Assembly (NCBI GenBank): GCA_937926175.1
Contig: CALANV010000053.1
Coordinates: forward strand, 1 to 33,422
Direction: 5' to 3'
Origin: an uncultured Rhodospirillales bacterium
Lineage (GTDB): Bacteria; Pseudomonadota; Alphaproteobacteria; CACIAM-22H2
DNA length: 33,422 nucleotides
Below the pieces are notes generated by a model. It made no database searches. It saw only the letters and a program-made list of their open reading frames with translations, and had not been told where the DNA came from. The translations under genes were made by a program, and so were the position numbers. Within the stretch, counting starts at the first letter, position 1, and each line of letters starts with the position of its first letter. Below, in pieces: positions 1 through 9,630 of the stretch.

Positions 1-1191
<1,191 letters not shown>

Positions 1192-1296
1192 TGTCTGGTT
1201 TTCCTGATGCCCTGGTTCTTCTCAGCTTCCGGGATGCTCAGCGGTGGGTTCCTCACGAAACACAACGCAGCGGATCGATGGGCCGGCGGCAAGGCC

Positions 1297-1370
1297 TGGA
1301 GCGGGTGATGGGAATCGAACCCACGCAGCCAGCTTGGAAGGCTGGAGCTCTACCACTGAGCTACACCCGC
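1297..1370 (-). tRNA. tRNA-Gly (anticodon TCC)
   Basis: The reverse strand folds as a standard cloverleaf. The acceptor GCGGGTG pairs with CACCCGC, the D arm contains AGCTCAGTGGTAGAGCT, the anticodon loop CTTCCAA carries TCC, and the T arm contains GGTTCGATTCC. The CCA end is encoded. It sits between tRNA-Tyr and tuf on the same strand. Confidence 0.97.
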
Positions 1371-1453
1371 ACCCGCCTTGAGCCACTGTCCTGGATTGCC
1401 CTCCGGTGAACCGCCTTTCCTGTCCGCGCCTCCGCCGGAATGCCCGCGCGGGC

Positions 1454-1539
1454 TGGTGGAGGGGGTAGGATTCGAACCTACGTACGCTGACGCGGGCAGA
1501 TTTACAGTCTGCTGCCTTTAGCCACTCGGCCACCCCTCC
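1454..1539 (-). tRNA. tRNA-Tyr (anticodon GTA)
   Basis: The reverse strand gives an 86-nt class II tRNA. The acceptor GGAGGGG pairs with CCCCTCC, the anticodon loop CTGTAAA carries GTA, there is a long variable arm, the T loop is TTCGAAT and the CCA is encoded. It is the first gene of the tRNA-Tyr / tRNA-Gly / tuf unit. Confidence 0.97.
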
Positions 1540-1575
1540 GCGCTCGCGGACCGGTTTGTTACGACGGAGCCGCGA

Positions 1576-1604
1576 ACTATGAGGATTCAGCCCTAAAAGT
1601 CAAC
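1576..1604 (-). promoter_or_regulatory. Putative sigma-70 promoter for tRNA-Tyr/tRNA-Gly/tuf
   Basis: On the reverse strand TTGACT (1599-1604) is followed after 17 bp by CATAGT (1576-1581), about 37 bp ahead of the tRNA-Tyr 5' end. Spacing and position are good for a stable-RNA promoter, but it was recognised by eye only. Confidence 0.45.
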
Positions 1605-1658
1605 GACAAACCCGCGCAACAAAACAAGCCACCCCGCCCCGCCACGCTCTGCGGCCGG

Positions 1659-1698
1659 TTGGGGACAACTTGCGAACTGTTATGATAAGGCATATTAA
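1659..1698 (+). promoter_or_regulatory. Putative promoter region of rlmB
   Basis: The AT-rich stretch before rlmB holds two alternative boxes: TTGGGG-16 bp-TATGAT (1659-1686) and TTGCGA-17 bp-TATTAA (1670-1698). Either start point would leave a very short leader before the ATG at 1710, where no clear Shine-Dalgarno sequence is visible. Confidence 0.3.
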
Positions 1699-1709
1699 GT
1701 CTCATTGAT

Positions 1710-2597
1710 ATGAAAGGCAAGAACCGCCCGAGCCGTTCCGGCGCCCCCAATGAACGACATTCCCGCGCCGGCGAATCGGAGCGCTTCCGCCACGCCCGCC
1801 CCGCGTTTGACCGACGTCCTTATGGGGGCCAAGCTGCCCCGTCCCGCCTGAAATCGCGCGGCGTGTGGTTATATGGCATCCATCCGGTCCTTGCCGCCAT
1901 CGCCAATACCCGCCGAACCACCCACCGGATCGTGCTGACCCCGGAGGCGGAGGCCACGCTGAGGCCCCGGATCGCCGCCCTCGCCGACAGCGTGCCGACG
2001 AATCTCCCCACCCCGGAGGTCGTGCCGCGCGAAGCGCTCGAACGGCTGCTGCCGCGCGGCGCGGTGCATCAGGGAATCGCCGCCGAGGTAGACGCCCTGG
2101 ACGAGCCCGACATCGAGGACGTGATCCGCGCGACCGAGGGCCAGAGCAACGCCCATATCGTCGTGCTGGATCAAATCACCGACCCCCAGAACGTGGGCGC
2201 CATCATCCGTTCCGCCGCCGCCTTCGGCAGCGCGGCCGTGGTCATGCCGGAACGCAACGCCCCGGGGGTGACCGGGACGCTCGCCAAGGCCGCCTCAGGC
2301 GCGCTCGAGCGGGTGCCGCTGGTCCGGGTCGTCAACTTGGCGCGGGCGCTCGACCGCCTGAAAAAGGCGGGATACTGGTGTATCGGCCTCGACGCCGACG
2401 CCAGCACGGCCATTCACGACGCGGACCTGTCCGGCAAGATCGCGCTGGTGCTCGGGGCCGAGGGCGAGGGCCTGCGACGTCTTACGCGCGAACATTGCGA
2501 CCTCATGGTCCGCATTCCGATCTCCCGCAGCATGGAGAGCCTCAACGTCTCCAATGCCGCCGCCGTCGCCCTTTACGAACTCGTCCGCCCGCGCTGA
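1710..2597 (+). CDS. rlmB: 23S rRNA (guanosine-2'-O-)-methyltransferase RlmB-like (SpoU/TrmH family)
   Basis: This SPOUT-class enzyme of 295 residues transfers a methyl group from S-adenosylmethionine to a ribose 2'-OH of RNA; RlmB modifies 23S rRNA. A basic, disordered N-terminus (about residues 1-50) precedes a substrate-binding domain beginning near VWLYGIHPVLAAI. The catalytic knot domain shows all three SpoU motifs: DQITDPQNVGAIIRSAAAFG, then VLGAEGEGLRRLTRE, then PISRSMESLNVSNAAAVALY near the C-terminus. The gene is divergent from the tRNA/tuf unit. The start at 1710 is the most upstream ATG after the promoter-like region, and there is no strong ribosome-binding site to confirm it. A related TrmH-family member acting on another RNA cannot be excluded, but length, the N-terminal domain and the neighbourhood favour RlmB. 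Confidence 0.9.
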   Translation: MKGKNRPSRSGAPNERHSRAGESERFRHARPAFDRRPYGGQAAPSRLKSRGVWLYGIHPVLAAIANTRRTTHRIVLTPEAEATLRPRIAALADSVPTNLPTPEVVPREALERLLPRGAVHQGIAAEVDALDEPDIEDVIRATEGQSNAHIVVLDQITDPQNVGAIIRSAAAFGSAAVVMPERNAPGVTGTLAKAASGALERVPLVRVVNLARALDRLKKAGYWCIGLDADASTAIHDADLSGKIALVLGAEGEGLRRLTREHCDLMVRIPISRSMESLNVSNAAAVALYELVRPR

Positions 2598-2637
2598 CCA
2601 GCCGAGTGCCGGAGGATCGCCTGCCCCAAAAACGTAC

Positions 2638-2663
2638 GGGGCGGATGATCACTCATCCGCCCC
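2638..2663. terminator. Hairpin terminator between convergent rlmB and the RTX gene
   Basis: A perfect 11-bp stem (GGGGCGGATGA with its complement) closes a 4-base loop TCAC. Read on the reverse strand it is followed after a few bases by TTTTT, so it fits an intrinsic terminator for the RTX gene. On the forward strand there is no U-tract, but it may still help stop rlmB transcription. Confidence 0.7.
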
Positions 2664-2697
2664 GCCGATCCGCCCGATCTATCCGGGGCGCGTGCGG

Positions 2698-3927
2698 TCA
2701 CGCGACCAGCACGATATCGTCGGGCGAGAGTTCGTCGACCGTGACACCAAGCAGCGTGACGGTATTGCCGCCGAGATTGACGACAGCATAACCGTCCGCG
2801 TTCGTCCCCGTGCGCTCGATCACTTCCTCGGGGGTGAGCCGCAGGCCGTTGATCTGGGTCGGCATCACCAGCTTGTCCACGCCGACCTCGAAATCGGCGA
2901 TGATGTCGCGGCCGCTGTTGTCATCGTAGATGAACGCGTCGGCGCCGCCGCCACCGAACATCCGGTCCTGGCCTTCGCCGCCGATCAACGCGTCGCTATC
3001 GGACCCGCCGAGCAGACGATCGTCGCCGTCATTGCCCCAGATGACGTTGTTGCCGGCACCGCCGACCACCAGGTCATCGTCGATGCCACCGAACAGGCGA
3101 TCGTTGCCGGCTTCGCCGAAGACTTCGTCATTGTCCTCGCCGCCCGCGATCACATCGTCGCCATCGCCACCGAACAGGGCATCACTGGCGACCCGGCCGA
3201 GAATCACGTCGTTGCCGCCGGCGCCGAACAACAGGTCGTAGTTCGAGCCCAGGATGGGGTCATCCGCGTCCGTGCCGACCCAGACCAGGCTGGTGTTGCC
3301 GCCCGGGTTGGCCGCGGACCGGCTTGCCGCCAAGCTCATCGTCTCTTCGCTCGGTGCGCCGATGCCCGCAGCGCCGAGCAGCGCACCGCTTATCTCGCCG
3401 CCAGCCCCATCATCGGCCGTCGTGCCACCCGCCGTGCCATCCTCGTTCGCGTCCGATGCGACAGCCCCGCCCCCGGATGTGCTCTCGGCCGCGCCCTCAT
3501 CGGGCATCTCGGCCACCTCGCTGAACCGAACGATCGGCACCGCATTGGCGCCTTGGAACAGGACCGTGATGCCTTCCGTATCCGGCCCGTTCGGGAGCGC
3601 CTCGAGCGCAGCAGCAGCCTGCAACGCGCCCGGCGTCGGCGTGGTGGCTCCTGCTTGGTCCTGGGTGTCTGTCTGATCAGTACCCGTATCCGTTCCGCCG
3701 TCTTCCGTGCCGGTCAGGTCATCCTGAGCGCGCGCTTCGGCCCCGCCTTCGCTGCCCGCATCCGTCGCCGTTGCGTCGATTTGGTCGTCCGTCGTGGACT
3801 GGGTTGCGGCCGTGGCCGAGGTGCCGGTCGAAGCACCCGTCGTCCCTTGGCTGTCCGTCGACGTCGCACCGGTCGGATTCGGCGAGTTTTCCTGCGTGTC
3901 CACAGTCGAGGTCTGACCGTTTGCCAT
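2698..3927 (-). CDS. RTX-type calcium-binding protein (hemolysin-type nonapeptide repeats)
   Basis: This 409-residue, strongly acidic protein has two parts. Residues 1 to about 210 are low complexity, rich in Thr, Gly, Ala, Asp and Gln, and look disordered. Residues about 217-330 hold roughly eleven GGxGxDxUx-type nonapeptides (for example AGGNDVILG, GDGDDVIAG, EAGNDRLFG, NDGDDRLLG), which in this family form a Ca2+-bound parallel beta-roll. The C-terminal 75 residues (DNSGRDIIADFEVGVDKLVM onwards) look like the usual post-repeat cap and would carry an uncleaved type I secretion signal. No N-terminal signal peptide is present, as expected for type I export, but no ABC exporter genes are nearby. 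The start is supported by AGGAG 8-9 bases upstream. No catalytic domain is visible, so the function beyond Ca2+ binding and likely secretion is unknown. Confidence 0.85.
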   Translation of the reverse strand: MANGQTSTVDTQENSPNPTGATSTDSQGTTGASTGTSATAATQSTTDDQIDATATDAGSEGGAEARAQDDLTGTEDGGTDTGTDQTDTQDQAGATTPTPGALQAAAALEALPNGPDTEGITVLFQGANAVPIVRFSEVAEMPDEGAAESTSGGGAVASDANEDGTAGGTTADDGAGGEISGALLGAAGIGAPSEETMSLAASRSAANPGGNTSLVWVGTDADDPILGSNYDLLFGAGGNDVILGRVASDALFGGDGDDVIAGGEDNDEVFGEAGNDRLFGGIDDDLVVGGAGNNVIWGNDGDDRLLGGSDSDALIGGEGQDRMFGGGGADAFIYDDNSGRDIIADFEVGVDKLVMPTQINGLRLTPEEVIERTGTNADGYAVVNLGGNTVTLLGVTVDELSPDDIVLVA

Positions 3928-3962
3928 AACCGATATCTCCTGGCTGCTGAGCTATGATGTGG

Positions 3963-3977
3963 TTGCCGCAGCGGCAA
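3963..3977. promoter_or_regulatory. 15-bp palindrome upstream of the RTX gene
   Basis: TTGCCGC-A-GCGGCAA is a perfect dyad with a 1-base centre, about 36 bp before the RTX start codon. It could be an operator or a small leader hairpin. The rest of the 180-bp gap up to the RND gene (3928-4107) shows no gene. Confidence 0.3.
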
Positions 3978-4107
3978 AGCTGAATCGCCTCTCTGCCGCG
4001 CTCGGCACGAGGCAAGACGCGGTAGGATTGGATGAGTTCCTACGGCAAAGATCCCACGGCGACGGACGGCGCCCGACATGCGCCATCCCCGAAACTCGGT
4101 GTGAGGT

Positions 4108-7100
4108 TTACTCTGCAGCGACCTTGTCGATATCGGCCGGCTTCTGTCCGCGTCCGAGGCGGGGCGACGTTTCGCGCCGGCCTCGCAAGCGCGCCCGTAC
4201 GTTCTCGCGCAGCATGAGCGCGCATGGCGTCAGCACGAGCGTGAGCACCGTGGCAAAGCCGAGCCCGTAGACGATCGCCTGCGACAGCTGCACCCACCAT
4301 TGCGACGACGGCGCATCGACCGTCACGACGCGCGCGATGAGGTCGATATTGATGCCGAACATCAGCGGCATCAGGCCGAGGACGTTGTTGAGCGCCGTCA
4401 GCAGCACGGGACGCAGGCGTTCCGCACCGGTGATCAGCAACGCCTGTCGCGGCGGGCGCCCGTCATGGCGCAGCTGGTTGTAGGTGTCGATCAGAACGAT
4501 GTTGTTCGCGACGACGATTCCGGCGAGCGCGACGACGCCGATGCCGGACATGACGATCCCGAACGGTTGGCCGGCAATGAGAAGGCCGATCAGGACACCG
4601 AAGGTCGACATGACTACCGCCGACAGGATCAGCGCCGTGTTGTAGAAGCTGTTGAACTGCGCCAACAGGATCAGAAAGATCAGGAAAATCGCGCCGGCGA
4701 ATGCCTTCGACAGGAAGTCCGCCGCCTTCTTCTGTTCCTCGTCTTCGCCCTTGAAACGGATGTGGACGCGCCGATCGATCTCCTGACCGGCGAGCCAGGC
4801 CCGGATCTCCTCGACCTTGGCATCGGCGAGCACGCCGGGGGCGACGTCGGCCTTGACCGTCATCACGCGCTGCTGGTCGACACGGAAGATGGTGCCCGTC
4901 TGCGGCATAGGCACGCGTTCGACGAAGTTGACGATCGGAACGAGCCCCTGGTCCGTCTGAACGCGGATACGGTCGAGCTGCTCCAGGGTGCGGAACGTCG
5001 TCGGATACCGGATGACGATGTCGATCTCCTCGTCGCTGTCGATCGGCCGGTACTCGGAAACCTTCAAGCCGTTGGTGACGAGCTTGAGCACGTTGCCGAC
5101 CATTGTCACGTCGGCGCCGAACTTCGCGGCCTGGGCGCGATCGATGCGCAACTCCCACTGGATGCCGGGAAGCGGCCGCGAATCCTCGACGTTGCGCAAT
5201 CCCTCCATCGCGTCGAGGTGTTTGCGCAGGCGTTCGATCACCGGCGGAATGAGCTCCGGATCGCGTGCGCTGACCTGCAGGTGGATCGGCTTGCCGACGG
5301 GCGGTCCGGCCTCCTCCTTGCGGGCCTGAATCTGTATGCCGGCAAGCTCGCGCGTGCGGGCTAGCACGTCGGCGAGGATCTCGTCGGCGCGCCGCCGCCG
5401 TCGCCAGTCCGTGAACTCGAGCTGGATGACACCGATTGTGTCCTCGGGCAGCTCCATGCCCGATTGCTGGTTCTGCCTGCCGCTGCGCGTATAGATCGAC
5501 GCGAATTCCCCCCGTTCGCGCTGCAGGTCGAGAATGCGCCGCTCCACGTCACGCACCAGCGCGTCCTGCTCGGCGATCGCGAGATTCCCGCGCGCCTCGA
5601 CGATGATGATGGCGCGATCCGGCTCGATCTTCGGGAAGAACTCGACCCCCTTGCCGAAGGCCGCATAGAGAAACACCACACCCAGCAGCAGCAGGGCTGC
5701 TGCGGCGAGCACAGTCCCCGGATACGACAACGCGCGGTCGAGAATGCGCACATAGGTGCCGGTGAAACCTCTCTGACGCCCGAGATCGTGCGATTCGATC
5801 GCCTTGACCGCGTCGCTGCTCGCCGTTCCGCCGCCCGCCTTGCCGAACATCGCGCCCAGCGACGGTATGAAGACCAGCGCCATCATCAGTGCGGCCGCCA
5901 TGGTGACGAACTGCGAGATGGGCAGGTATTTCATGAACTCGCCGACGACCCCCGGCCAGAACAGAAGCGGCAGAAACGCCGCGAGCTGCGTCGCCGTCGA
6001 CGAGATGATCGGCCACGCCATGCGGCGGGCCGCGAGCGCATACGCCTCCTTGCGGTCCATCCCTTCGGCCATGCGCGCGTCGGCGTACTCGGTGACGACG
6101 ATGGCGCCGTCGACGACATTGCCCGCCGCGAAGATCAGCCCGAACAGCACGACGATGTTCACCGTCAGCCCCATGCCGGCGAGCATGAGGATGCCGGTCA
6201 GAAATGATCCCGGCACGGCGACGGCGACCAGCGTGGTCGTGCGCCAGCCGAGCGTCGCGAGCACGATGATCAGGACCAGGACGACGGCGACCGCCAAGTT
6301 GTTCTCGAGGTCGCCGAGCATCTGCCGGATCGTCTCGGACTTGTCCTGGCTGTAGGTGACGTTGATGCCTGCCGGCCAGTTCGCGCGCTCGGCATCGACG
6401 ACGGCGCGCACGCGCTCGATCGTATCGATGATGTTGGTGCCCGTGCGTTTCGAGATCTCGAGCACGACGGCCGGCTTCCCGTCGATCCGCGCGAACGCTT
6501 CCCGGTCCTTGAATGTCCGGCGGACTTCGGCGATCTCGCGCACGCGGACGACGCGGTCCGGCGCGGCGACGACCGGCATATCGAGTATGTCCTCGACCGT
6601 GGCGAACAGGCCGGGCACCTTGACGGCGAAACGACCCCTGCCGATGTCGAGCGAACCGGCGGCGATGATCTGGTTCGAACGCGTGACCGCGGTGATGACC
6701 TGGTCCGCCGACAGGCCGTAGCTTTCCGCCAGCAGCGGATCGATCACGACCTCCACGAGCTCGTCGCGCGTGCCGACGATCCTTGCCTCGAGAATGGCGG
6801 GAATGCTTTCGATGCGGTCGCGAAGTTCGCGGGCAAGCCGCAGAAGCGCACGCTCCCCGACATCGCCGGAAATCGTGACCACGAGGACGGGAAACAGGCT
6901 GAGATTGACCTCGTGGACCGTCGGCTCCTCGGTATCCTCGGGCAGCTCGGGCCGAACCTGATCGACCTTCTCACGGACGTCGGCGAGCGCCTTTTCGGCG
7001 TTGAACCCGGCCTCGAATTCCATCAACACGAAGGCGCCGCCCTCATAGGCGGTCGCACGCATCTCCTTGACGCCCTCGACGCTGCGCAGCTCCTGCTCCA

Positions 7101-7302
7101 TTGGCCGGACCAGCAGCCGCTCCGCATCCTCCGGGCTGATCCCCTGGTGGATCATGGAGACGTAGATGATCGGGATGCGGACGTCGGGTTCCGCCTCCTT
7201 CGGAATTTCGATCCACGCCGTCCACCCCGCCAGGAGCAGCAGAATGAGCGAAGCCAGAACGAAACGGCTTCGGGAGAAGGCAGCGCCCAGAATTGCGTTC
7301 AT
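4108..7302 (-). CDS. RND-family efflux transporter permease (inner membrane)
   Basis: This 1064-residue protein has the full length and layout of AcrB-type proton-driven efflux pumps: a TM1 near residues 13-30, a first large periplasmic loop, TM2-TM6 from about residue 335, a second periplasmic loop, and TM8-TM12 near the C-terminus. The TM4 motif reads NVVDGAIVV (D398, G399), where AcrB has two adjacent aspartates. The TM10 motif reads GIVVANNIVLID (N933, N934), where AcrB has an essential lysine. This Asp/Asn pattern also occurs in other RND subgroups such as SwrC-like pumps, so it marks a subfamily rather than a broken gene. The ATG lies 9 bp after the membrane fusion protein stop codon, with a GGAG overlapping that stop region. 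Substrates cannot be told from the sequence. There is no outer-membrane channel gene in the operon. Confidence 0.95.
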   Translation of the reverse strand: MNAILGAAFSRSRFVLASLILLLLAGWTAWIEIPKEAEPDVRIPIIYVSMIHQGISPEDAERLLVRPMEQELRSVEGVKEMRATAYEGGAFVLMEFEAGFNAEKALADVREKVDQVRPELPEDTEEPTVHEVNLSLFPVLVVTISGDVGERALLRLARELRDRIESIPAILEARIVGTRDELVEVVIDPLLAESYGLSADQVITAVTRSNQIIAAGSLDIGRGRFAVKVPGLFATVEDILDMPVVAAPDRVVRVREIAEVRRTFKDREAFARIDGKPAVVLEISKRTGTNIIDTIERVRAVVDAERANWPAGINVTYSQDKSETIRQMLGDLENNLAVAVVLVLIIVLATLGWRTTTLVAVAVPGSFLTGILMLAGMGLTVNIVVLFGLIFAAGNVVDGAIVVTEYADARMAEGMDRKEAYALAARRMAWPIISSTATQLAAFLPLLFWPGVVGEFMKYLPISQFVTMAAALMMALVFIPSLGAMFGKAGGGTASSDAVKAIESHDLGRQRGFTGTYVRILDRALSYPGTVLAAAALLLLGVVFLYAAFGKGVEFFPKIEPDRAIIIVEARGNLAIAEQDALVRDVERRILDLQRERGEFASIYTRSGRQNQQSGMELPEDTIGVIQLEFTDWRRRRRADEILADVLARTRELAGIQIQARKEEAGPPVGKPIHLQVSARDPELIPPVIERLRKHLDAMEGLRNVEDSRPLPGIQWELRIDRAQAAKFGADVTMVGNVLKLVTNGLKVSEYRPIDSDEEIDIVIRYPTTFRTLEQLDRIRVQTDQGLVPIVNFVERVPMPQTGTIFRVDQQRVMTVKADVAPGVLADAKVEEIRAWLAGQEIDRRVHIRFKGEDEEQKKAADFLSKAFAGAIFLIFLILLAQFNSFYNTALILSAVVMSTFGVLIGLLIAGQPFGIVMSGIGVVALAGIVVANNIVLIDTYNQLRHDGRPPRQALLITGAERLRPVLLTALNNVLGLMPLMFGINIDLIARVVTVDAPSSQWWVQLSQAIVYGLGFATVLTLVLTPCALMLRENVRARLRGRRETSPRLGRGQKPADIDKVAAE

Positions 7303-7311
7303 GATCGCCGC

Positions 7312-8415
7312 CTACTCCGCCTGCTCGATGACCGGCTTCGCCATCAAGACCGTCTGTACCCGCTGTCCAACGGACACGTACTCCTGCCCGACGGCAATGA
7401 TCGTCACGCGGTCGGGCAGGCCGGCGAGAAGCACGGTCCCCTCGCGTCCATTGCCGACGATCCGGACGTTCCGGAAGGCGACGGTACGCTCGTCGTCGAC
7501 CACCTTCACGCCGACGATGCCTTCGTCGTTCAGCGTCAGCGCCGCGGGCGTGATCTCGTGCGCCATGAGCTGCCCCACCGGCAAGCGCAGCTCCGCCGTG
7601 AGTCCGGCGACGATCGCGCCGGTCGGATTGGCAACGTCGAGTTCGATGCGGAAGGTCCGCGTGGCCGGATCGGCCGCGGCCGCAACGTAGACAATGTTTC
7701 CCTTCAGCGCCGTGCCGTCCGGCAGGATCGCCTCACCGGGCATCCCCAGCCGTACCCGGCCGACGTCGCGCTCGGCGACGAAGCCGACGACGCGCAACGG
7801 ATCGAGATCGACGATGGTGCCGACATGGTCTCCGGCCCGGACGTAGGACCCGAGTTCCACCGGCCGCACATCGAGTATGCCTTCGAACGGTGCGCGCAGA
7901 ACCGTTTGTTCGAGCTCGACTTCGATGCGCTTGAGCGCGGCGCGCGCCTCGTCGAGCCGGGCGGCCGCCTCGGCGAGCGCGGTTTCGGAGCGAAAGCCGC
8001 GAACGTTGAGCTGGCTTGCCGCGTCGTGCTCGATCTGCCGCTGGCGCAGCAGCGCCTGTGCCTCCTGAAGTCGTGCCGTGCGGTCCTCGGTGGCGAGCCG
8101 TACGATCACGTCGCCGGTGCGGACCGGCCGACCGCGCGCGATTGGCAGCTCGACGACGCGCCCGTTCGTCTCCGCACGCAGCTCGACCGTGCGCGAGGCC
8201 TCGGTATGCCCCAGGACGCGAATGACCTCCGCATGCGGCCGCGCAACCGACTCGACGACACGCACACTTGGCAGCGCCGTCGCTTCCGGCGCCGTCTCAT
8301 GCGCAGCCGTCGAGGCATTCCGATCGTTTCCGGCGAAATGGCCCGACAGCAGCCACGCCGCGGCGCCGAGCAGGATGGCGCCCGCGAGAAGCCACGATCC
8401 CCTGATCCGTTTCAT
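7312..8415 (-). CDS. RND efflux periplasmic adaptor (membrane fusion protein, HlyD/AcrA family)
   Basis: This 367-residue adaptor should link the RND permease to an outer-membrane channel. An N-terminal membrane anchor (about residues 5-25, GSWLLAGAILLGAAAWLL) is followed by the first half of a lipoyl domain (VELRAETNGRVVELPIARG). A coiled-coil hairpin follows (two Ala/Glu/Arg-rich helices around QEAQALLRQRQIEHD and EAAARLDEARAALKRIEVELEQ), then the returning lipoyl half (VLRAPFEGIL) and beta-barrel and membrane-proximal domains. I chose the ATG at 8415 rather than upstream in-frame starts because it begins the membrane anchor and overlaps the padR stop as TGATG, which suggests translational coupling. 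The permease follows after 9 bp, so the three genes form one operon. Confidence 0.93.
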   Translation of the reverse strand: MKRIRGSWLLAGAILLGAAAWLLSGHFAGNDRNASTAAHETAPEATALPSVRVVESVARPHAEVIRVLGHTEASRTVELRAETNGRVVELPIARGRPVRTGDVIVRLATEDRTARLQEAQALLRQRQIEHDAASQLNVRGFRSETALAEAAARLDEARAALKRIEVELEQTVLRAPFEGILDVRPVELGSYVRAGDHVGTIVDLDPLRVVGFVAERDVGRVRLGMPGEAILPDGTALKGNIVYVAAAADPATRTFRIELDVANPTGAIVAGLTAELRLPVGQLMAHEITPAALTLNDEGIVGVKVVDDERTVAFRNVRIVGNGREGTVLLAGLPDRVTIIAVGQEYVSVGQRVQTVLMAKPVIEQAE

Positions 8416-8990
8416 CACCGCCCTTCCGTCGAGGCCGCCGCGGGCGCCGTTTGGCTTGTTCTTCCGAGAATGCGGTCCCGATTCGCTTCGAGGAAATAGA
8501 GTTCGGCGGCATACACCGCCCGCCCCAGACCGCGGACGAAATCCGGCCCGACTCCCGCGCAAAGCTCCTTCCTTGCCTCGTCGAACGGGATTTCCTTGGT
8601 GACGCAGTCGAGCGCCTGCTTGAGCCAGGCGATACGATCGTCGAGGAGTTTGCGCCGATGCCGCTCGTCGAGGAGATCGGCATGAAACATCATCAGGACG
8701 AAGTCGGAGCGGAAGTAGTCCGGGGCGGGATCGCCGTGGAGCGCGTCGATCAACGCCCGACGCCCTTCGGTGGTCAGGTGGTAGATCTTCTTGTCAGGCC
8801 GCCGGTCCCTCGTCTCGGCCTGGACGGTGACGAGCCCGGCGCCGAGAAGGCGCGCGAGCGCCGGATAGATCGACCCGAAGCTGGCTCTGTAGAAATAGGC
8901 ATAAGGCCCCTCTTCCAGAGCCTTCTTGATTTCGTAGCCCGATGCCGGCCTGTGGGACAGAACGGCAAGGCAGAGCGTCTTTACGTCCAT
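8415..8990 (-). CDS. PadR family transcriptional regulator
   Basis: This 191-residue protein has the two-domain PadR layout. The N-terminal winged helix-turn-helix (about residues 4-80) shows CLAVLSHRPASGYEIKKALE, the SFGSIYPALARLLGAGLV recognition region and the wing DRRPDKKIYHLTTEGRRAL. A C-terminal helical dimerisation domain follows (about 90-175, with FHADLLDERHRRKLLDDRIAWLKQ). It is the first gene of the padR-MFP-permease operon and overlaps the MFP start by one base. PadR proteins near efflux genes are typically ligand-responsive autorepressors, and the palindromes directly upstream, overlapping the -10 box, fit that role. The Shine-Dalgarno sequence is weak (GGGC). The inducing compound is unknown. 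Confidence 0.93.
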   Translation of the reverse strand: MDVKTLCLAVLSHRPASGYEIKKALEEGPYAYFYRASFGSIYPALARLLGAGLVTVQAETRDRRPDKKIYHLTTEGRRALIDALHGDPAPDYFRSDFVLMMFHADLLDERHRRKLLDDRIAWLKQALDCVTKEIPFDEARKELCAGVGPDFVRGLGRAVYAAELYFLEANRDRILGRTSQTAPAAASTEGR

Positions 8991-9004
8991 TGCCCGCGCG
9001 CCAA

Positions 9005-9060
9005 ATATATCTGATTGATATATATCGATTCGATATATAAGGGGGCTCAGATCGGGTCAA
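9005..9060 (-). promoter_or_regulatory. Promoter and tandem PadR-type operators of the efflux operon
   Basis: On the reverse strand TTGACC (9055-9060) is followed after 17 bp by TATATC (9032-9037), a good sigma-70 promoter about 45 bp before the padR start. Two dyads of the form ATATATC-N5-GATATAT lie at 9005-9023 and 9020-9038, with centres 15 bp apart. The promoter-proximal one is perfect over 10 bp on each side of T9029 and covers the -10 box. Being AT-only arms in a GC-rich genome, they stand out strongly. Binding by the PadR protein is inferred from position. Confidence 0.7.
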
Positions 9061-9554
9061 TAAGGGTCCGCGAGACCATCCGGCCGCTGACGGAAAATGC
9101 CTGACATTGGCGCGGGCGACCGGTGCGCCCGGATTTACGGCCACGACCGGCGATTGGCTCGGCAGCTCGACCGAACATGCGCGCAATGTCCATCCGTGAA
9201 TGCCAGGGCACGCACAAGCCGCGCCGCTCTTTTGCGCGACGCCAACACGGCCGGCCGGAGCAACCTGGTCCACACATGTCGGGTGAAGGGTGGCCGGCAC
9301 CCGCTCGAAAGCGCGGTCGAGAGACGGCGTTGGCGAAGCTCGGCCTCGCTGACCGTCACCGCTTCCCTCACACCCGCGCGTCGTTTATAACCGCCCTCGC
9401 CTACTTGGCGCCGGATCAGGTCTGCCGGATCTCGCCCGGCACAGGCGCGTCACGATCACCGAACGCGACGTCCGCGCCGCCGACACAGGCGAACGCGAGG
9501 CGGGTCGAGGGGCCCGGCGCCGAGCGGATCAAGGTACTGAACAAGGCGAGATAA
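9061..9554. other. Gap of about 490 bp without a convincing gene
   Basis: The interval between the efflux promoter and tRNA-Thr has long open frames on the forward strand, but their translations are Arg/Pro/Ala-rich with no ribosome-binding site or recognisable domain. A short piece reading PHTRASFITALA near 9380-9410 faintly recalls the tyrosine-recombinase box, but it is too short to call. Confidence 0.5.
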
Positions 9555-9630
9555 AGCCGGATTAGCTCAGCGGTAGAGCAGCGGTTTTGTAAACCGTTGG
9601 TCGGGGGTTCAAATCCCTCATCCGGCACCA
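9555..9630 (+). tRNA. tRNA-Thr (anticodon TGT)
   Basis: This is a standard 76-nt cloverleaf. The acceptor GCCGGAT pairs with ATCCGGC, the D arm is GCTCAGCGGTAGAGC, the anticodon loop TTTGTAA carries TGT, the T arm has GGTTCAAATCC and the CCA is encoded. No duplicated 3' end (attachment site) was found downstream in the window. Confidence 0.97.

Noticed and set aside
6913..8499. 528-codon forward frame opposite the RND permease and adaptor genes
   Set aside because: It has no domains or ribosome-binding site and lies antisense to a conserved efflux operon.
9123..9554. 143-codon forward frame with a piece resembling a tyrosine recombinase box (PHTRASFITALA)
   Set aside because: The match is about a dozen residues, there is no catalytic Arg/His/Tyr set around it and no ribosome-binding site.
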